Shown here piece after piece: positions 1-9,686 of a DNA stretch of 64,000 nucleotides. This DNA is from Bacteroidales bacterium (GTDB lineage Bacteria; Bacteroidota; Bacteroidia; Bacteroidales; UBA3824). Within the stretch, counting starts at the first letter, position 1; each line of letters starts with the position of its first letter. The stretch covers positions 186,001 through 250,000 of the forward strand of contig JAEDDH010000003.1 in NCBI GenBank assembly GCA_016293845.1, written 5' to 3'. A program made the translations under genes and the position numbers. The notes beneath the pieces are model-generated. The model saw only the letters and a program-made list of their open reading frames with translations. It searched no databases and was not told where the DNA came from.

Positions 1-761
1 GTAGCCTCGCCGCGTGCTTGTTTCTTTTTAGGCGAAAGGGTAACAAAATTTTGCAAATAATCTACCCAAGGTATAAGGTGTTGAATATTAGATGTTTTTT
101 CATTATCAAGTTCAATCATCTCGTTTTGCAACTGCTCGTTTTCGAGAGCGAGAGCAGAATCGTCGGCTCCGTTGTTGAGCACAAGCATAAGTTCGTTGAG
201 ACGGCTCTGTTTTTCAGCGATTTGTTGGTTGCACTCTTGAATATGGTTCATACGTGTGCTGCCGAGGAAGAAATAAATCTGTACCAACAGCAAAATAACC
301 ATAATAAAGAGCGAGAGAAACGTGTAAACCGTTACCGACCATTGCGATAGCGGCATGTGGTTTTGAATATTGAGCGCACGGCAAATTTTACCGGGATTTT
401 TGCGCTGCATAGGTTTCGAAGCAATAAGGCTGTCGATAGTTACAGGTGCAATAAGTTTGGTCAACTCGTTGTAAGTGAGGCGCAAATCAACCTCGGCTTC
501 GGGACTCCATTGCTTGTTTTGCAACAGAAATTTTGAATGAACCACGTTGTTAACGTATTCTTTACTAATGTTGATGCCATGCTCGGTGATGTATGTAAGC
601 ATAATTTCGGCATTAGTAACCGCCGCCGACACCTGTTCCGACGGTGAGAAATTACCCTCAGCGCGGACCTCAGTAACAGTTTTTTGAGCGGTGTCTACTG
701 CCTCAAAAACAACTCCTTCGTTGTTTTCCTTTTGGTCTGTTGTAGTTTCTTGATTTTCCAT
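1..761 (-). CDS. Partial membrane protein with coiled coil, unknown function
   Basis: Open reading frame of about 253 codons read from the ATG at 761 down to the window edge, with no stop, so the C-terminus is missing. The N-terminal ~140 residues are acidic and polar and look cytosolic. A single strong membrane segment follows at about residues 143-166 (hydrophobic run containing TFLSLFIMVILLLVQIYFFL), then a Gln/Glu/Leu-rich stretch that reads like a coiled coil. I do not recognise the family. It starts 38 bases from the end of the neighbouring GT2 gene on the same strand, so the two may be cotranscribed. No catalytic motif is visible. Confidence 0.7.
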   Translation of the reverse strand, partial: MENQETTTDQKENNEGVVFEAVDTAQKTVTEVRAEGNFSPSEQVSAAVTNAEIMLTYITEHGINISKEYVNNVVHSKFLLQNKQWSPEAEVDLRLTYNELTKLIAPVTIDSLIASKPMQRKNPGKICRALNIQNHMPLSQWSVTVYTFLSLFIMVILLLVQIYFFLGSTRMNHIQECNQQIAEKQSRLNELMLVLNNGADDSALALENEQLQNEMIELDNEKTSNIQHLIPWVDYLQNFVTLSPKKKQARGEA

Positions 762-798
762 TGCAGTTAGTTTTTAGAGCATAAAGATAAAAATTTTT

Positions 799-1752
799 TT
801 AAAGCAACGACAAATAATCGCGGAAAACTTTTTTGTCGTCCTCGGGCTGATGAATCCGTTGCCAATCGGTGCGTGTAACCAATCGGTTAATTTTGTTACT
901 TATACGCAGCGAAAGATTTGTAAACCAATAGTTTAAACCCGAAATATTGGTACAGTTGGTATCGTGTTCAAGCCGGTGAATCATAGTTTTGGCAATTGAA
1001 ACACACCGTCCTGAAAGTTGATTTTCGTAACGGCTGAGCAATTGTGCCAGACAGCGGAGTTTTTCAATATCTCGACGTTTGTCAGAAAAAGCATTGCCCG
1101 TAATCTGATTGCCGTGAACGCGGTAAATAACACAAGATTTATTATCGTGCTTAATAGTTATATCACTCATTATCAGGCGAAAAAGATAATCAAAATCTTC
1201 CGATGCAAAAATATCCTCGCGCCATTTGCCCACGCTTTTTATCACCGAAGCCTTAAACAAAAAGCACGGCACAGGCACAAAAAAACCTTTAAGCATATCC
1301 TTGTGAGTGCGTTTACGGAAATGGCTGTCACGATATTGGAGCACGGGCTGAGTCTGTTTCCACGAGCCAAAATTATCTTCACGAGCCATCACGTAAGGCG
1401 AATAAACTGCATCGGCATCGGGATTTTTGGCAAAAACTGCAAGAAGACTCTCAAAACGATTTTTAGTCATAATATCGTCTGAATCAAAGAATTGAATATA
1501 GTGACCAGATGCAGCCTCAATGCCGATGTTCCTCGCTGCGCCCGGGTAAAAATTTCCATCATTTTTGATAATGGTAACCTGATCATGAAAAAGTTTCTCT
1601 AAAAGTTCCACAGTATTGTCATCGCTACTGTTGTCAACCACAATAATTTCATATGGTTTAACAGATTGATTAACAATAGAATGAATCGTTTCGGAAATAA
1701 AGTCCGCACGATTGAGGGTTGGTATTATAACTGAAATTTTACAATCTTGCAT
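799..1752 (-). CDS. Glycosyltransferase family 2
   Basis: 317-residue GT-A fold inverting glycosyltransferase, expected to transfer an activated sugar at the cytoplasmic face during glycan assembly. The N-terminus has the classic GT2 opening (ISVIIPTLNRADFISETIHS), a nucleotide-binding IIVVDNSSDD segment near residue 40, and the DXD-type metal motif FDSDD near residue 92. The C-terminal ~100 residues are basic and variable, as usual for acceptor-specific regions. It is transcribed divergently from the next GT2 at 1815, with a Bacteroidota -7 box just upstream. Donor and acceptor cannot be told from sequence. Confidence 0.9.
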   Translation of the reverse strand: MQDCKISVIIPTLNRADFISETIHSIVNQSVKPYEIIVVDNSSDDNTVELLEKLFHDQVTIIKNDGNFYPGAARNIGIEAASGHYIQFFDSDDIMTKNRFESLLAVFAKNPDADAVYSPYVMAREDNFGSWKQTQPVLQYRDSHFRKRTHKDMLKGFFVPVPCFLFKASVIKSVGKWREDIFASEDFDYLFRLIMSDITIKHDNKSCVIYRVHGNQITGNAFSDKRRDIEKLRCLAQLLSRYENQLSGRCVSIAKTMIHRLEHDTNCTNISGLNYWFTNLSLRISNKINRLVTRTDWQRIHQPEDDKKVFRDYLSLL

Positions 1753-1771
1753 ATTTTAATTTAGTTTTCGG

Positions 1772-1779
1772 CAAATATA
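1772..1779 (-). promoter_or_regulatory. -7 promoter box for GT2 gene
   Basis: On the minus strand this reads TATATTTG, a perfect match to the Bacteroidota -7 consensus TAnnTTTG, 20 bases before the ATG at 1752. No convincing TTTG -33 element is present at 19-21 bases further upstream. Confidence 0.5.
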
Positions 1780-1814
1780 CATTATTTTAGCGAAATAATT
1801 ACAATACAATCGAA

Positions 1815-2819
1815 GTGAAAAAATTTACATTAGTATCCACCATATTTAACGAGGCCAAAAGGCTTGAACAATCGCTACAAGAGATTGAACGCCAGACTAT
1901 TACTCCCGACGAAATAATAATCACCGACGCGGGCAGCACCGACGGCAGCATCGATATTCTAAACTCTTATGCTGCAAAATCCAAGTTAAATATCCGTGTA
2001 ATTGTAAAAAAAGGCTGCGCCGTGGCTGAGGGTCGCAACATTGCAATCGAAAACGCCGCCAACGATTTGATTGTAAGCACAGATTTTGGGTGTCAATACG
2101 AACCCAATTGGCTCGAAACTCTTGTAAAATATTTCGACTATCCTGAAATAGAGGTAGTTGGCGGGGCATTTACCGTTAACGAAACAGAAATCAAAACCGC
2201 AGCCGCACGTGCCGATTACATCCTCCAAAATGGTTATCAAGTAAAAATAGACGATAATTTCAGCGTATCGTCGCGCTCAATAGCATATTACAAATACGTC
2301 TGGACCAAGATAGGCGGCTACAACGAATGGCTCACCCTTGCAGCCGACGACACTATTTTTTGGCGCGAAATTAAGCAACATAAATTCCGCTATATCATTG
2401 ACCCTAAACCACTTGTAAAATGGAACCGTCACACTACGGCACGTCAGTTTGCACGTGAGGCAGGTCGTTATGGTCTTGGCGACGGCGAAAGTCAGATAAA
2501 TTTTAGGAATTTTCTAAGTAATGTAGCCGAAACCGCTATCCGATACAGCATTATCCCATTTACAGTGATATTGCTAATAGTCAAAAATTGGTGGTTGACA
2601 TCTTTATATATAATAATGATTTTTGGGTTGAGGTCGTACTTCCGCGCCATAAAAAACGTTATAAATCTACACAATCCAAAATATGGATTCGGAAACTTGC
2701 CAATGTGCTTTTATATAACTGAAACTCAGCGTATAGCATACATCTTAAACTACTTAAAAGGATGGCTGTTTAAATCGTCGGCGCAAAAAACCGAACAACA
2801 AAAATTAACTGTAAAATGA
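1815..2819 (+). CDS. Glycosyltransferase family 2 with C-terminal membrane segments
   Basis: 334-residue GT2. The opening KKFTLVSTIFNEAKRL and the IIITDAGSTDGS segment (about residues 35-46) give the nucleotide-binding half. An STDFG motif near residue 95 takes the DXD place, and a downstream LAADDTIFWRE may supply the catalytic base. Two hydrophobic stretches at about residues 235-285 suggest membrane association. It overlaps the next gene by 4 bases (ATGA), indicating translational coupling in a four- or five-gene glycan cluster ending in a polymerase. Confidence 0.88.
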   Translation: MKKFTLVSTIFNEAKRLEQSLQEIERQTITPDEIIITDAGSTDGSIDILNSYAAKSKLNIRVIVKKGCAVAEGRNIAIENAANDLIVSTDFGCQYEPNWLETLVKYFDYPEIEVVGGAFTVNETEIKTAAARADYILQNGYQVKIDDNFSVSSRSIAYYKYVWTKIGGYNEWLTLAADDTIFWREIKQHKFRYIIDPKPLVKWNRHTTARQFAREAGRYGLGDGESQINFRNFLSNVAETAIRYSIIPFTVILLIVKNWWLTSLYIIMIFGLRSYFRAIKNVINLHNPKYGFGNLPMCFYITETQRIAYILNYLKGWLFKSSAQKTEQQKLTVK

Positions 2820-3970
2820 AAGTAGTAATATATTCAAATAGTTCACTTGGAGGGTGTTACGAATACGCCAAACAGATAGCCACCGAATATACCCGCCACA
2901 CCGAGGTGGAATGGTGCAAGGCTCTGTTTCCAAAAAATAGTGCAAAAGAGTGCGCTCAAACTGTGGATATATTACTGAAAGACAGAATATTTCGCAGCAT
3001 TTGGAAACTATTTGGAAAAATATATTTTCTATACCGTTCGTTAATTAATCCAATTCGTGCATATAAATATGCAACAAAAAACAACGCTGACATACTAATT
3101 TTCAACGACTTTGATCAAGTAACATCATATTTTTGGACGCGCAGATATCGCCGCCGAAAATTCAAAACAGCCATCATACTCCACGACCCCGATCGAACAG
3201 CGTATTTCCGTCGTAAGTCATTATCCGAAAGCACAATGCAGCGTATTATGGATGTAATGGATATTGCTTTTTATCACGAAAAACTGCCTCCCCTACCCTA
3301 TTACAGCAATAAAGACAACCGCATAATATTCAGCCACATACCGCACGGAATCTATCCGCCTGATTCCCCTGATACAGAAATTGCAAAAACATTTCAAAAT
3401 ATTAAAAATCAAGGCTTTACCACATTATCAATAACAGGCAACATCCGCGCCGAAAAAAACTACAAAATAGCCATTGATGCAGTAGCGCAACTACCTAACA
3501 CTGTGTTAATTATAGCCGGCAGAAGTGTTACCGTAAACGAAAATGTAGACACTTATCGACTGTATGCACAAGAAAAGGGTGTTTCTGAGCGAGTTATCTT
3601 TATAGAGAAATACTTAAACAACAATGAGTTAAGCGCAGTTTTTACCAACAGCGACATCATACTTCTCTATTATTCCACAGCCTTTAAATCGCAAAGCGGA
3701 ATTCTCAACAGCCTTTCGCCTTACAAGCCAAAACTGATAGTTTCCGACACCGAATCAGGTATGGCTCAATCGGTTAAGAAATTTGGAATTGCCCGTCTTG
3801 CCTCACCCGACAGGGTTGCCGCACTTGTAGAAGCCATCAAGACCTACCCCGCAGAAAATCCTTACACCGAACATTGGCAGAAATTTGCCGATTATTCATC
3901 GTGGAAAAACAATATTGCAATACAGATTTCAACTTATAATCAATCAGTTACCAACAATGAAAACGCCTAA
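2816..3970 (+). CDS. GT-B fold glycosyltransferase (GT4-like)
   Basis: 384 residues. The C-terminal half resembles the GT4 nucleotide-sugar domain: an LSITGNIRAEKNYKIAIDA segment, a VLIIAGRS strand and a late ESGMAQSVKKFG region, but the usual E-x7-E motif is poorly conserved. The N-terminal acceptor domain contains IFNDFDQV and ILHDPDR segments. The start ATG overlaps the previous gene by 4 bases. Its position between other transferases and a polymerase points to repeat-unit assembly of a surface glycan. Confidence 0.78.
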   Translation: MKVVIYSNSSLGGCYEYAKQIATEYTRHTEVEWCKALFPKNSAKECAQTVDILLKDRIFRSIWKLFGKIYFLYRSLINPIRAYKYATKNNADILIFNDFDQVTSYFWTRRYRRRKFKTAIILHDPDRTAYFRRKSLSESTMQRIMDVMDIAFYHEKLPPLPYYSNKDNRIIFSHIPHGIYPPDSPDTEIAKTFQNIKNQGFTTLSITGNIRAEKNYKIAIDAVAQLPNTVLIIAGRSVTVNENVDTYRLYAQEKGVSERVIFIEKYLNNNELSAVFTNSDIILLYYSTAFKSQSGILNSLSPYKPKLIVSDTESGMAQSVKKFGIARLASPDRVAALVEAIKTYPAENPYTEHWQKFADYSSWKNNIAIQISTYNQSVTNNENA

Positions 3971-5183
3971 AATCATACTCGCCCACAGCGGAAAACAACA
4001 TTCATATCTCACCGCGCTTTCGCTTTTGGAACTCGGTTTTTTAGAAAAATATTACACAAGTTCGTATATAAAGAGCCAATGGCTCCAAAATTTCATCAAC
4101 AATCACCATATCAATTATTTACAAAAACGTTTCATCAACGGATTAAGCGGCAACAAAATAGTTAGCAATTGGCGTTTTGAAGTTAAAGAAATAGTTATGC
4201 GAAAATTATATGGAAAAAGCATAGGTGCACAAAATGCTGTTTATCAACGTGATGAAAACTTCGACAATTATTTGTCTAAAAAAATCAGACAAAAAGATTA
4301 CGATATATTTTGGGGATTTCAGGGAAGTTGTTTAGAAACGCTCAAAACAGTCAATCAATCAGAGCGTTACAGTATCGTTGAACTTGCCACGGCGCACGTT
4401 ACCGAAGCGAAAAAAATTCTCGGCGAAGAGCAACGCTTGCATCCCGAATGGGCAGACAGTATCGACAATCTAATTTTCCCTGCCGCATACGAAAAACGTT
4501 TGCAAGAGGAGCCTCACACTGCTAAATATGTGTTTGCCGCATCGGAATTTACACGGCAAAGTCTTATAAACGATGGAGTTAAGCCCGAAAAAATAAAGAT
4601 TTTGCCTTTATGTTTCAACACTACGGCGATTCCGCCTTGCCAAGAGTTCAAAAACATAGAGAATCGCCCTTTGAAGGTACTCTACTGCGGTACAGTTACT
4701 CAGCGCAAAGGCATAAAATACTTATTGGATGCATTTCGCAAAATTCCAAAATCCACAGCCGAATTGCACATTATTGGCGGCATTCAAGGCAGCGGCAAGG
4801 CTTTTGATACATACAAAGATGTGTACACATATCACGGTGCAATACCGCAAAACGTTCTATTCGAGCGTTACCAAGAGTTTGATATATTGGCACTTCCAAC
4901 GGTATTTGAAGGATTCGGACTTGTGATTCCCGAGGCAATGGCGGCAGGACTGCCCGTTATCACCACACAAAACTCGTTTGGATACGAGATTATAAAACAC
5001 CGAGAAAACGGCAGCACAATCCCGATACGCGACACCGATGCTTTAATTAAAGAAATACTTTATTACACATCGCTCAATAACGATAGTTTCAACAATTTGC
5101 GTATGGCAGCAAAAAACAGCGCAGACAATTACAATCGCGATAATTTCAGACAGCGAATCAAAGATATAATATGCTCGATATAG
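3957..5183 (+). CDS. Glycosyltransferase family 4
   Basis: 408 residues from the ATG at 3957, chosen because it opens with MKTPKIILAHSGKQHSY and overlaps the upstream stop by 14 bases; a longer frame exists but adds a non-family extension. The GT4 C-terminal domain is clear: LKVLYCGTVTQRKGIKYLLDA, a phosphate/ribose region LHIIGG, and the retaining-enzyme E-x7-E motif in EGFGLVIPEAMAAGLPV. It also overlaps the next gene by 13 bases. Probably adds one sugar of the repeat unit polymerised by the neighbouring Wzy-like protein. Confidence 0.9.
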   Translation: MKTPKIILAHSGKQHSYLTALSLLELGFLEKYYTSSYIKSQWLQNFINNHHINYLQKRFINGLSGNKIVSNWRFEVKEIVMRKLYGKSIGAQNAVYQRDENFDNYLSKKIRQKDYDIFWGFQGSCLETLKTVNQSERYSIVELATAHVTEAKKILGEEQRLHPEWADSIDNLIFPAAYEKRLQEEPHTAKYVFAASEFTRQSLINDGVKPEKIKILPLCFNTTAIPPCQEFKNIENRPLKVLYCGTVTQRKGIKYLLDAFRKIPKSTAELHIIGGIQGSGKAFDTYKDVYTYHGAIPQNVLFERYQEFDILALPTVFEGFGLVIPEAMAAGLPVITTQNSFGYEIIKHRENGSTIPIRDTDALIKEILYYTSLNNDSFNNLRMAAKNSADNYNRDNFRQRIKDIICSI

Positions 5184-6478
5184 ACCTGATAGAAATATTA
5201 ACCCTCTTGCTCGCACTCTTGGGCGTGTGGCAGTATCTCAACCGAAACGACGAGTTTCCGCTGCTTCTGATACTGTTTTTCTACCTCACAGGCATTGCTC
5301 GATACAACGCTGTTATGAGCGGCACATCTAATTGGGCTTACGTGGCTTACGCCTACAATATTTTTGAAATGAACGAGGAATTGGCTATTGAGGCGTTGAA
5401 TTATTTTTTTCTTGGAACTACTGTATTTACAATCACTTACATAATAGCAAGCAGTCGGCGAGCTCAAGTAACCACTATCGATACTCACGAACTTCTGTCG
5501 GAATTTTTAAAGAAACGGCAGGTGCCAATTATTATTCTCTATGTAATATTCCTTATAGTAAACACTTTGGCTAACAGAGTATTGAGCGAAAGTACCTCTG
5601 GATATTCTATGGGTTTGGGCTATGCATTTTTGTTTAAACTCGCAATCGGCGGACTTATCATCCTCTTCTTTATGCTGTTTAAAAACCTGCCAAAAGAAAA
5701 GATGGTGCAAAAGATTATCTTTCTGGCACTTATGGTTTCGGCGGCGGTATCGTCATATTCTCCACGCGAAAGATTTCAGTTTCTCTCGTGGATGGTGGCG
5801 TTGATTTTTGTGATTGTAGGACGACGCAATATTATCAGTAAGTCAATAATTTACTCAATTGGCGGAACTGCCATCATCATTATGTTTATGATAGCCGGCA
5901 ATATGCGTCACGACTTTTTGCGAAACCTCTCTTTTGAGCAGCAAATAGAATACGCGCAATACCGAATGCAGTTGGCAGAAGACCAAAATATGCTCGACGG
6001 CTTTATGATGGTTCTGCAAGTTTATCCGCAACACCTTGATTACTCGTGCGGAATGGAGCATTTAGAGATACTTCTCCGACCCATTCCCCGTGCCCTTTGG
6101 CCCGACAAGCCCGTGGGAGGCTATGCCAACAAACTTGGTCTCAACGAAGGAATGTACGGCAACACCACCGTGGGCATTTCGCAATCGATTTACGGATCGT
6201 TTTATGGCGAAGGCGGCGTTTTTGGCGTAATACTGCTGAGCATTATCTATGGAATAATGTTTAATTGGCTGTTTAACACCACATTAAAATATTCGTCGGA
6301 CATCCGGCTCATACTCCACGGCATTATCTTTGCCTCCACCATCCCCATCCTCCGCGGCGGCGACCTCCCCGGCATCGTTGCCTTTATAGGAATGAGTTTC
6401 TGGCCTGTGTTTGGATTTGTGTGGATGTATAGGAGGTGGATGAAGAAAAGAAAGCAAAATAGAATATCTGCGGAATAA
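5171..6478 (+). CDS. O-antigen/repeat-unit polymerase, Wzy-like
   Basis: 435-residue polytopic membrane protein with about ten hydrophobic segments and a large loop at about residues 245-320 that contains acidic and arginine residues (LLRPIPRALWPDKPVGGYANK). This matches the oligosaccharide-repeat-unit polymerase families (Wzy/WzyE-like), which join lipid-linked repeat units in the periplasm. Wzy proteins are poorly conserved, so the call rests on topology, loop composition and its place at the end of a glycosyltransferase operon. The gene ends 25 bases before the convergent CHU_C gene. Confidence 0.78.
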   Translation: MLDIDLIEILTLLLALLGVWQYLNRNDEFPLLLILFFYLTGIARYNAVMSGTSNWAYVAYAYNIFEMNEELAIEALNYFFLGTTVFTITYIIASSRRAQVTTIDTHELLSEFLKKRQVPIIILYVIFLIVNTLANRVLSESTSGYSMGLGYAFLFKLAIGGLIILFFMLFKNLPKEKMVQKIIFLALMVSAAVSSYSPRERFQFLSWMVALIFVIVGRRNIISKSIIYSIGGTAIIIMFMIAGNMRHDFLRNLSFEQQIEYAQYRMQLAEDQNMLDGFMMVLQVYPQHLDYSCGMEHLEILLRPIPRALWPDKPVGGYANKLGLNEGMYGNTTVGISQSIYGSFYGEGGVFGVILLSIIYGIMFNWLFNTTLKYSSDIRLILHGIIFASTIPILRGGDLPGIVAFIGMSFWPVFGFVWMYRRWMKKRKQNRISAE

Positions 6479-6503
6479 AACAAAAGGTAATTTTAATAAG
6501 AAA

Positions 6504-7199
6504 TTATTCGGCAATCATAACATTACCCGATTTGTTTTTTGAGCCATCTATATCGCTGTAAATAAGCATGTAAAAATATGTTCCGGGACGATTACCACCT
6601 CCATCCCACTTAAAATTTGCATCATTCGACGAGAATAGTTTTTTACCATTGCGGTTAAAAATCGTTATCGAAAACAATTGAGGACGTTCGCTAAATTTGA
6701 TATGAAATAGATCGTTGATTCCGTCGCCATTGGGTGTAAAGATGTTTGGGATATCTAAAACGATATGTTCAGGCTGGGGTAATGGTTCGGGAATAGGCTG
6801 CGGTTCAGGCTCGGGTTCGGGTTCAGGCTCGGGTTCAGGTTCAGGTTCAGGCTCGGGTTCAGGCTCAGGTTCAGGTTCAGGCTGAGGTTTTTCTTTAATC
6901 TTAAAAAGCACCGATGTGGCATTGATACAACCGTTTAGGTCTTCGTAAAAGTCGAAAGAATATTCGGTGGCGGTTTCAAAAATGAACGAAATCTGTCCGG
7001 TTGTTTTGTTGAATCCGTCCGATGTATACGTTCCGCCAGAAGTTTGTGCGTAGGCGAATGTTGAGCGTTCGTCGGCAAATCCGCAGATATTTAACACAAT
7101 AGATTCACCCTGCGTGCCTGAGATTTCGTAATCTTGGGCAGCGGCTAAAGGTGCTATCGTTAATAACAATAAGGTGTAGATAATGTGTTTCATATTCAT
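6504..7199 (-). CDS. Secreted protein with Pro-Glu repeat and T9SS type B sorting domain
   Basis: 231 residues: a signal peptide (residues 1-22, ending APLAAAQ), a small beta-rich domain, a proline-glutamate dipeptide tract of about 40 residues (residues ~108-150), and a CHU_C/gliding-motility C-terminal domain beginning [24 protein letters not shown] domains direct proteins through the type IX secretion system, in this subtype usually to the cell surface. The PE tract probably spans surface layers or the peptidoglycan. It lies 8 bases after the next upstream secreted protein gene and is probably in the same operon. Confidence 0.9.
   Translation of the reverse strand: MNMKHIIYTLLLLTIAPLAAAQDYEISGTQGESIVLNICGFADERSTFAYAQTSGGTYTSDGFNKTTGQISFIFETATEYSFDFYEDLNGCINATSVLFKIKEKPQPEPEPEPEPEPEPEPEPEPEPEPEPEPQPIPEPLPQPEHIVLDIPNIFTPNGDGINDLFHIKFSERPQLFSITIFNRNGKKLFSSNDANFKWDGGGNRPGTYFYMLIYSDIDGSKNKSGNVMIAE
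6810..6880 (-). repeat. Pro-Glu codon repeat tract
   Basis: Twelve-base and six-base reiterations (GAACCTGAGCCT-like on the minus strand) encode the PE tract of the CHU_C protein. Exact reiteration of a few units makes length change by slippage or recombination likely. Confidence 0.75.
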
Positions 7200-7207
7200 A
7201 CAAATTT

Positions 7208-8536
7208 TTAATCGTCATTAGTAGTAATAGCAAGTTTATTGAGTTTGGGCAAGATTTCGGCAGTGTTATTTTGTGTAGGCTCATATTCGCAAAATTGGTC
7301 TTTTATTTTGATGACAGAGTATTTGCCTGGTAAGTTGGGCATAGTATATTCTGATTGAGATGTAGAAACACTTTGTACTTCTCCGTTGAATGTAAAAGTA
7401 ATCTCAAAAGGCGGATTACCAAATAATAATATCTTTAATGATTCTCCATAACAGACTTTCAAGTTGTCAAAATAAGCATAAATACCAGTTTCGTAACCTT
7501 TATCGAATATGTATCTGAACGTATATGGTAAATATCCTAACGATTTATCAGAATTAATGATATTACATTTTAGATAAGGATTAGAACAATCAGCGTTGCA
7601 GATTGCATGAAGTGCTAAATTTGAAATTATATATATATTACCATCTGGTCCGAGTTTTAAATGTTTTGCTACTAGAGTAAGGTCGTCATTTATTTGCCCC
7701 ACAATTGATTTGGTATTTTTAAGAGTTTCTTCGTTACTTGAAGACCAAAGGTCGTATCTCGCCATTATCCATTCTAACTGATTATCAGGCTCAATAAAAT
7801 ACAAATATCTACCCGAAGATGAAAATTCATATATATAATGCTCATTAAATTCATATAATTTTGTAATAGTTCCATTTGAATTGTTGAAACGACATACTAC
7901 TGATGATTTATCTTCATGAAAAACTATTAGAGCATTATCCGAAGAAACCACGGCATTTGACATATTGTACGGATAATCAAAATAAAAAGGTTTAGAGAAT
8001 CCGTTGTGTGTATTGAGTGATATTTCTATCTGATTATCAACAGAGGCTAAGTACCAAAGATTTTGGGAGTTTTTCTGTTGGATGATTTTGAAATTTCGGT
8101 ATTCTTTTGGAAATTGTTTTGTTGTACCAATAATACTTTTGCTATTATTATCAACAATGTCGCAATGTACACCTTCATTTAATGTAGTATAAAAAAATAA
8201 AGTTCTCTGTTTATCATACGGATATGGGAAAAGAGACGGAGACCACATCAAAGATCCTATGTTCGTAAAAATTTGATTTCCGTCTGCATCAAATAGCTTG
8301 TTGGAATTATAATAAAACAACAACTTGCCATCATTATCCGAGATGCATGAATTATTACAATTGGCAACACGATTTTTTAATACAGATATAGATGGCGGAA
8401 CAATATTAAAATCAATCAAATAAGACCCTACTGTCCAAATAGCATCTTCTTTTTGGGCAAAAAGATGGTTAATTACAAACAATAGGGTCGTAATGATTAG
8501 TAATAATCTCTTATAGTTGTTTGGGTTCAAATACAT
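7208..8536 (-). CDS. Secreted beta-propeller-like protein, unknown function
   Basis: 442 residues with a signal peptide (residues ~1-28, ending INHLFAQ). After it come recurring ~45-residue beta-strand units, with [20 protein letters not shown] resembling the N-terminal unit of the propeller-like region often found in Bacteroidota CHU_C proteins. Here the sorting domain is missing, but the next gene downstream (8 bases away) supplies one as a separate secreted protein, so the pair may be a split version. The start at 8536 would overlap the end of the upstream lipoprotein gene if its frameshift were corrected. Confidence 0.72.
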   Translation of the reverse strand: MYLNPNNYKRLLLIITTLLFVINHLFAQKEDAIWTVGSYLIDFNIVPPSISVLKNRVANCNNSCISDNDGKLLFYYNSNKLFDADGNQIFTNIGSLMWSPSLFPYPYDKQRTLFFYTTLNEGVHCDIVDNNSKSIIGTTKQFPKEYRNFKIIQQKNSQNLWYLASVDNQIEISLNTHNGFSKPFYFDYPYNMSNAVVSSDNALIVFHEDKSSVVCRFNNSNGTITKLYEFNEHYIYEFSSSGRYLYFIEPDNQLEWIMARYDLWSSSNEETLKNTKSIVGQINDDLTLVAKHLKLGPDGNIYIISNLALHAICNADCSNPYLKCNIINSDKSLGYLPYTFRYIFDKGYETGIYAYFDNLKVCYGESLKILLFGNPPFEITFTFNGEVQSVSTSQSEYTMPNLPGKYSVIKIKDQFCEYEPTQNNTAEILPKLNKLAITTNDD

Positions 8537-9433
8537 ATCTTACACTAAAAGCATAATGGTCTGCGTGTTTTGAATTAATATATGCTTCGTATGTTCCCCC
8601 CCCCAATAATCAATTTCAAAAGGGTAATGATAATGAGGATTTTCATTAGGATTAGGTTCTGTATCCAACCAAAAGAATGCTCTGTTGTGAATTTCCATAT
8701 AATCACGAAAATTATAGTCGGTATTATCACGGCATCCTGCAATTGAATGATATGCTGCTTTTTCATTGACTTCATCGAAGAAATCCCGACCTGATAAAAA
8801 AACATCGTAATAAAAGTTATCACAATCTAAATCCAAAACACTTACACTATTATTTTCAGGAAAAACGCCAATAGATTCAACCTCTAAAAGGTCAAGAATA
8901 TCTTGACGTGTAGGTAAATGACCATAAGTAGGAAAAGTTTTTTGGGTATACGCTCCATCCGCTTGTTTCCTTGGGATATTCATCCTGATTTTTTTCTCGC
9001 ACTCTTTTGCAACCTCCCAATGATAAAGTCGTCCATAGGTTTTGGCGTTACTTTCAATATCATTATAGACATAACAACCATTAGGAGATTTATATCTAAA
9101 ATTTTCAATCATTATCCAAAAAAACTTTGTTGGATCAGATTTTCGATATACCTTCATTACTTTGTATTTATTGGCAGTAGAGTTATAAGGGTACTCTTGT
9201 GCAGTAGAAAACATAGTATCACTTTCAATATCAGAGTAGACCATAAAAAAAGATTTTTTTAGTGAATGTTTGAAATTAAATCTATAAATAGGACACTTAG
9301 CAATTCCTTGTGATATGAGAGTGTCATTCGTCCCGGAATTTAATTTTTTTATTAGAGTTTCTTTTTCGCAAGAAATGAGCGTTAGCATAACAATTGAGGT
9401 AATCGCTAATAGGTATAAATATTGTCTGGTCAA
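8511..9433 (-). pseudogene. FISUMP-like lipoprotein, frameshifted at a G9 tract
   Basis: Lipoprotein with lipobox ending TLISC (Cys ~22) and a central FISUMP (Fibrobacter succinogenes major paralogous) type region: PNGCYVYNDIESNAKTYGRLYHWEVA and GHLPTRQDILDLL. As written, the frame passes a run of nine G (8596-8604) and stops at 8540 after an unrelated tail. With one more G (or two fewer) it would continue GGGTYEAYINSKHADHY and end [14 protein letters not shown] at 8511, the expected SVR-type family ending, overlapping the next gene by 26 bases. So the intact gene is 8511-9433; the current state is off, or the run is miscounted. Function unknown; surface lipoprotein. Confidence 0.75.
8596..8604. 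repeat. Homopolymer C9/G9 tract inside a coding region
   Basis: Nine consecutive C on the + strand (G in the gene) at codons for Trp-Gly-Gly near the end of the FISUMP-like lipoprotein gene. Its length sets which of two C-terminal frames is read. Confidence 0.9.
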
Positions 9434-9479
9434 TTTATTGTGTGCGTTTAGTAATATAATTTAAAAAATTTTAATGCCT

Positions 9480-9487
9480 CAAAAATA
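9480..9487 (-). promoter_or_regulatory. Possible -7 box of the secreted-protein operon
   Basis: Minus strand reads TATTTTTG, matching TAnnTTTG, 47 bases before the lipoprotein ATG at 9433. No good -33 TTTG is seen, so this is tentative. Confidence 0.35.
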
Positions 9488-9529
9488 TATTCAAAAAAAC
9501 TTTAAATCAAGCTTTGGTTATGATTTTTA

Positions 9530-9546
9530 CCGATAGCTGCTATCGG
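9530..9546. promoter_or_regulatory. Palindrome CCGATAGCTGCTATCGG, LysR-box-like site
   Basis: A 17-bp inverted repeat, perfect except for the central base, between the lipoprotein operon and the decayed LysR gene. Related sequences occur at 9636-9670, 10659-10671 and 11668-11683, all around the two LysR paralogues. The form (T-N11-A type interrupted dyad) suits a LysR-family operator; this is inference. Confidence 0.5.
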
Positions 9547-9635
9547 GATGTGTAATTGTAGTACAGTATATTAATTGCCAATATAATCTTAACAATGGCA
9601 CAGATTAACCTATGGATATAATTGCCTATATTTGT

Positions 9636-9670
9636 CTATCGGTTTTACCGATAGCAGCAATCGGTAAAAA
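9636..9670. repeat. Overlapping alternative hairpins at the end of the LysR pseudogene
   Basis: Two dyads share sequence: CTATCGG-TTTTA-CCGATAG (9636-9654) and TTTTACCGAT/ATCGGTAAAA with a 7-base loop (9643-9669). They cannot form together. The second is followed by an A/T-rich run and could act as a terminator; the core CCGATAGCAGC also matches the nearby operator-like palindromes. Confidence 0.55.
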
Positions 9671-9686
9671 TAAAACAAAGCCAAAA

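Noticed and set aside
8575..8823. 82-codon frame overlapping the FISUMP-like gene
   Set aside because: Shadow frame without family features; it does not contain the expected C-terminus, which lies in the third frame.
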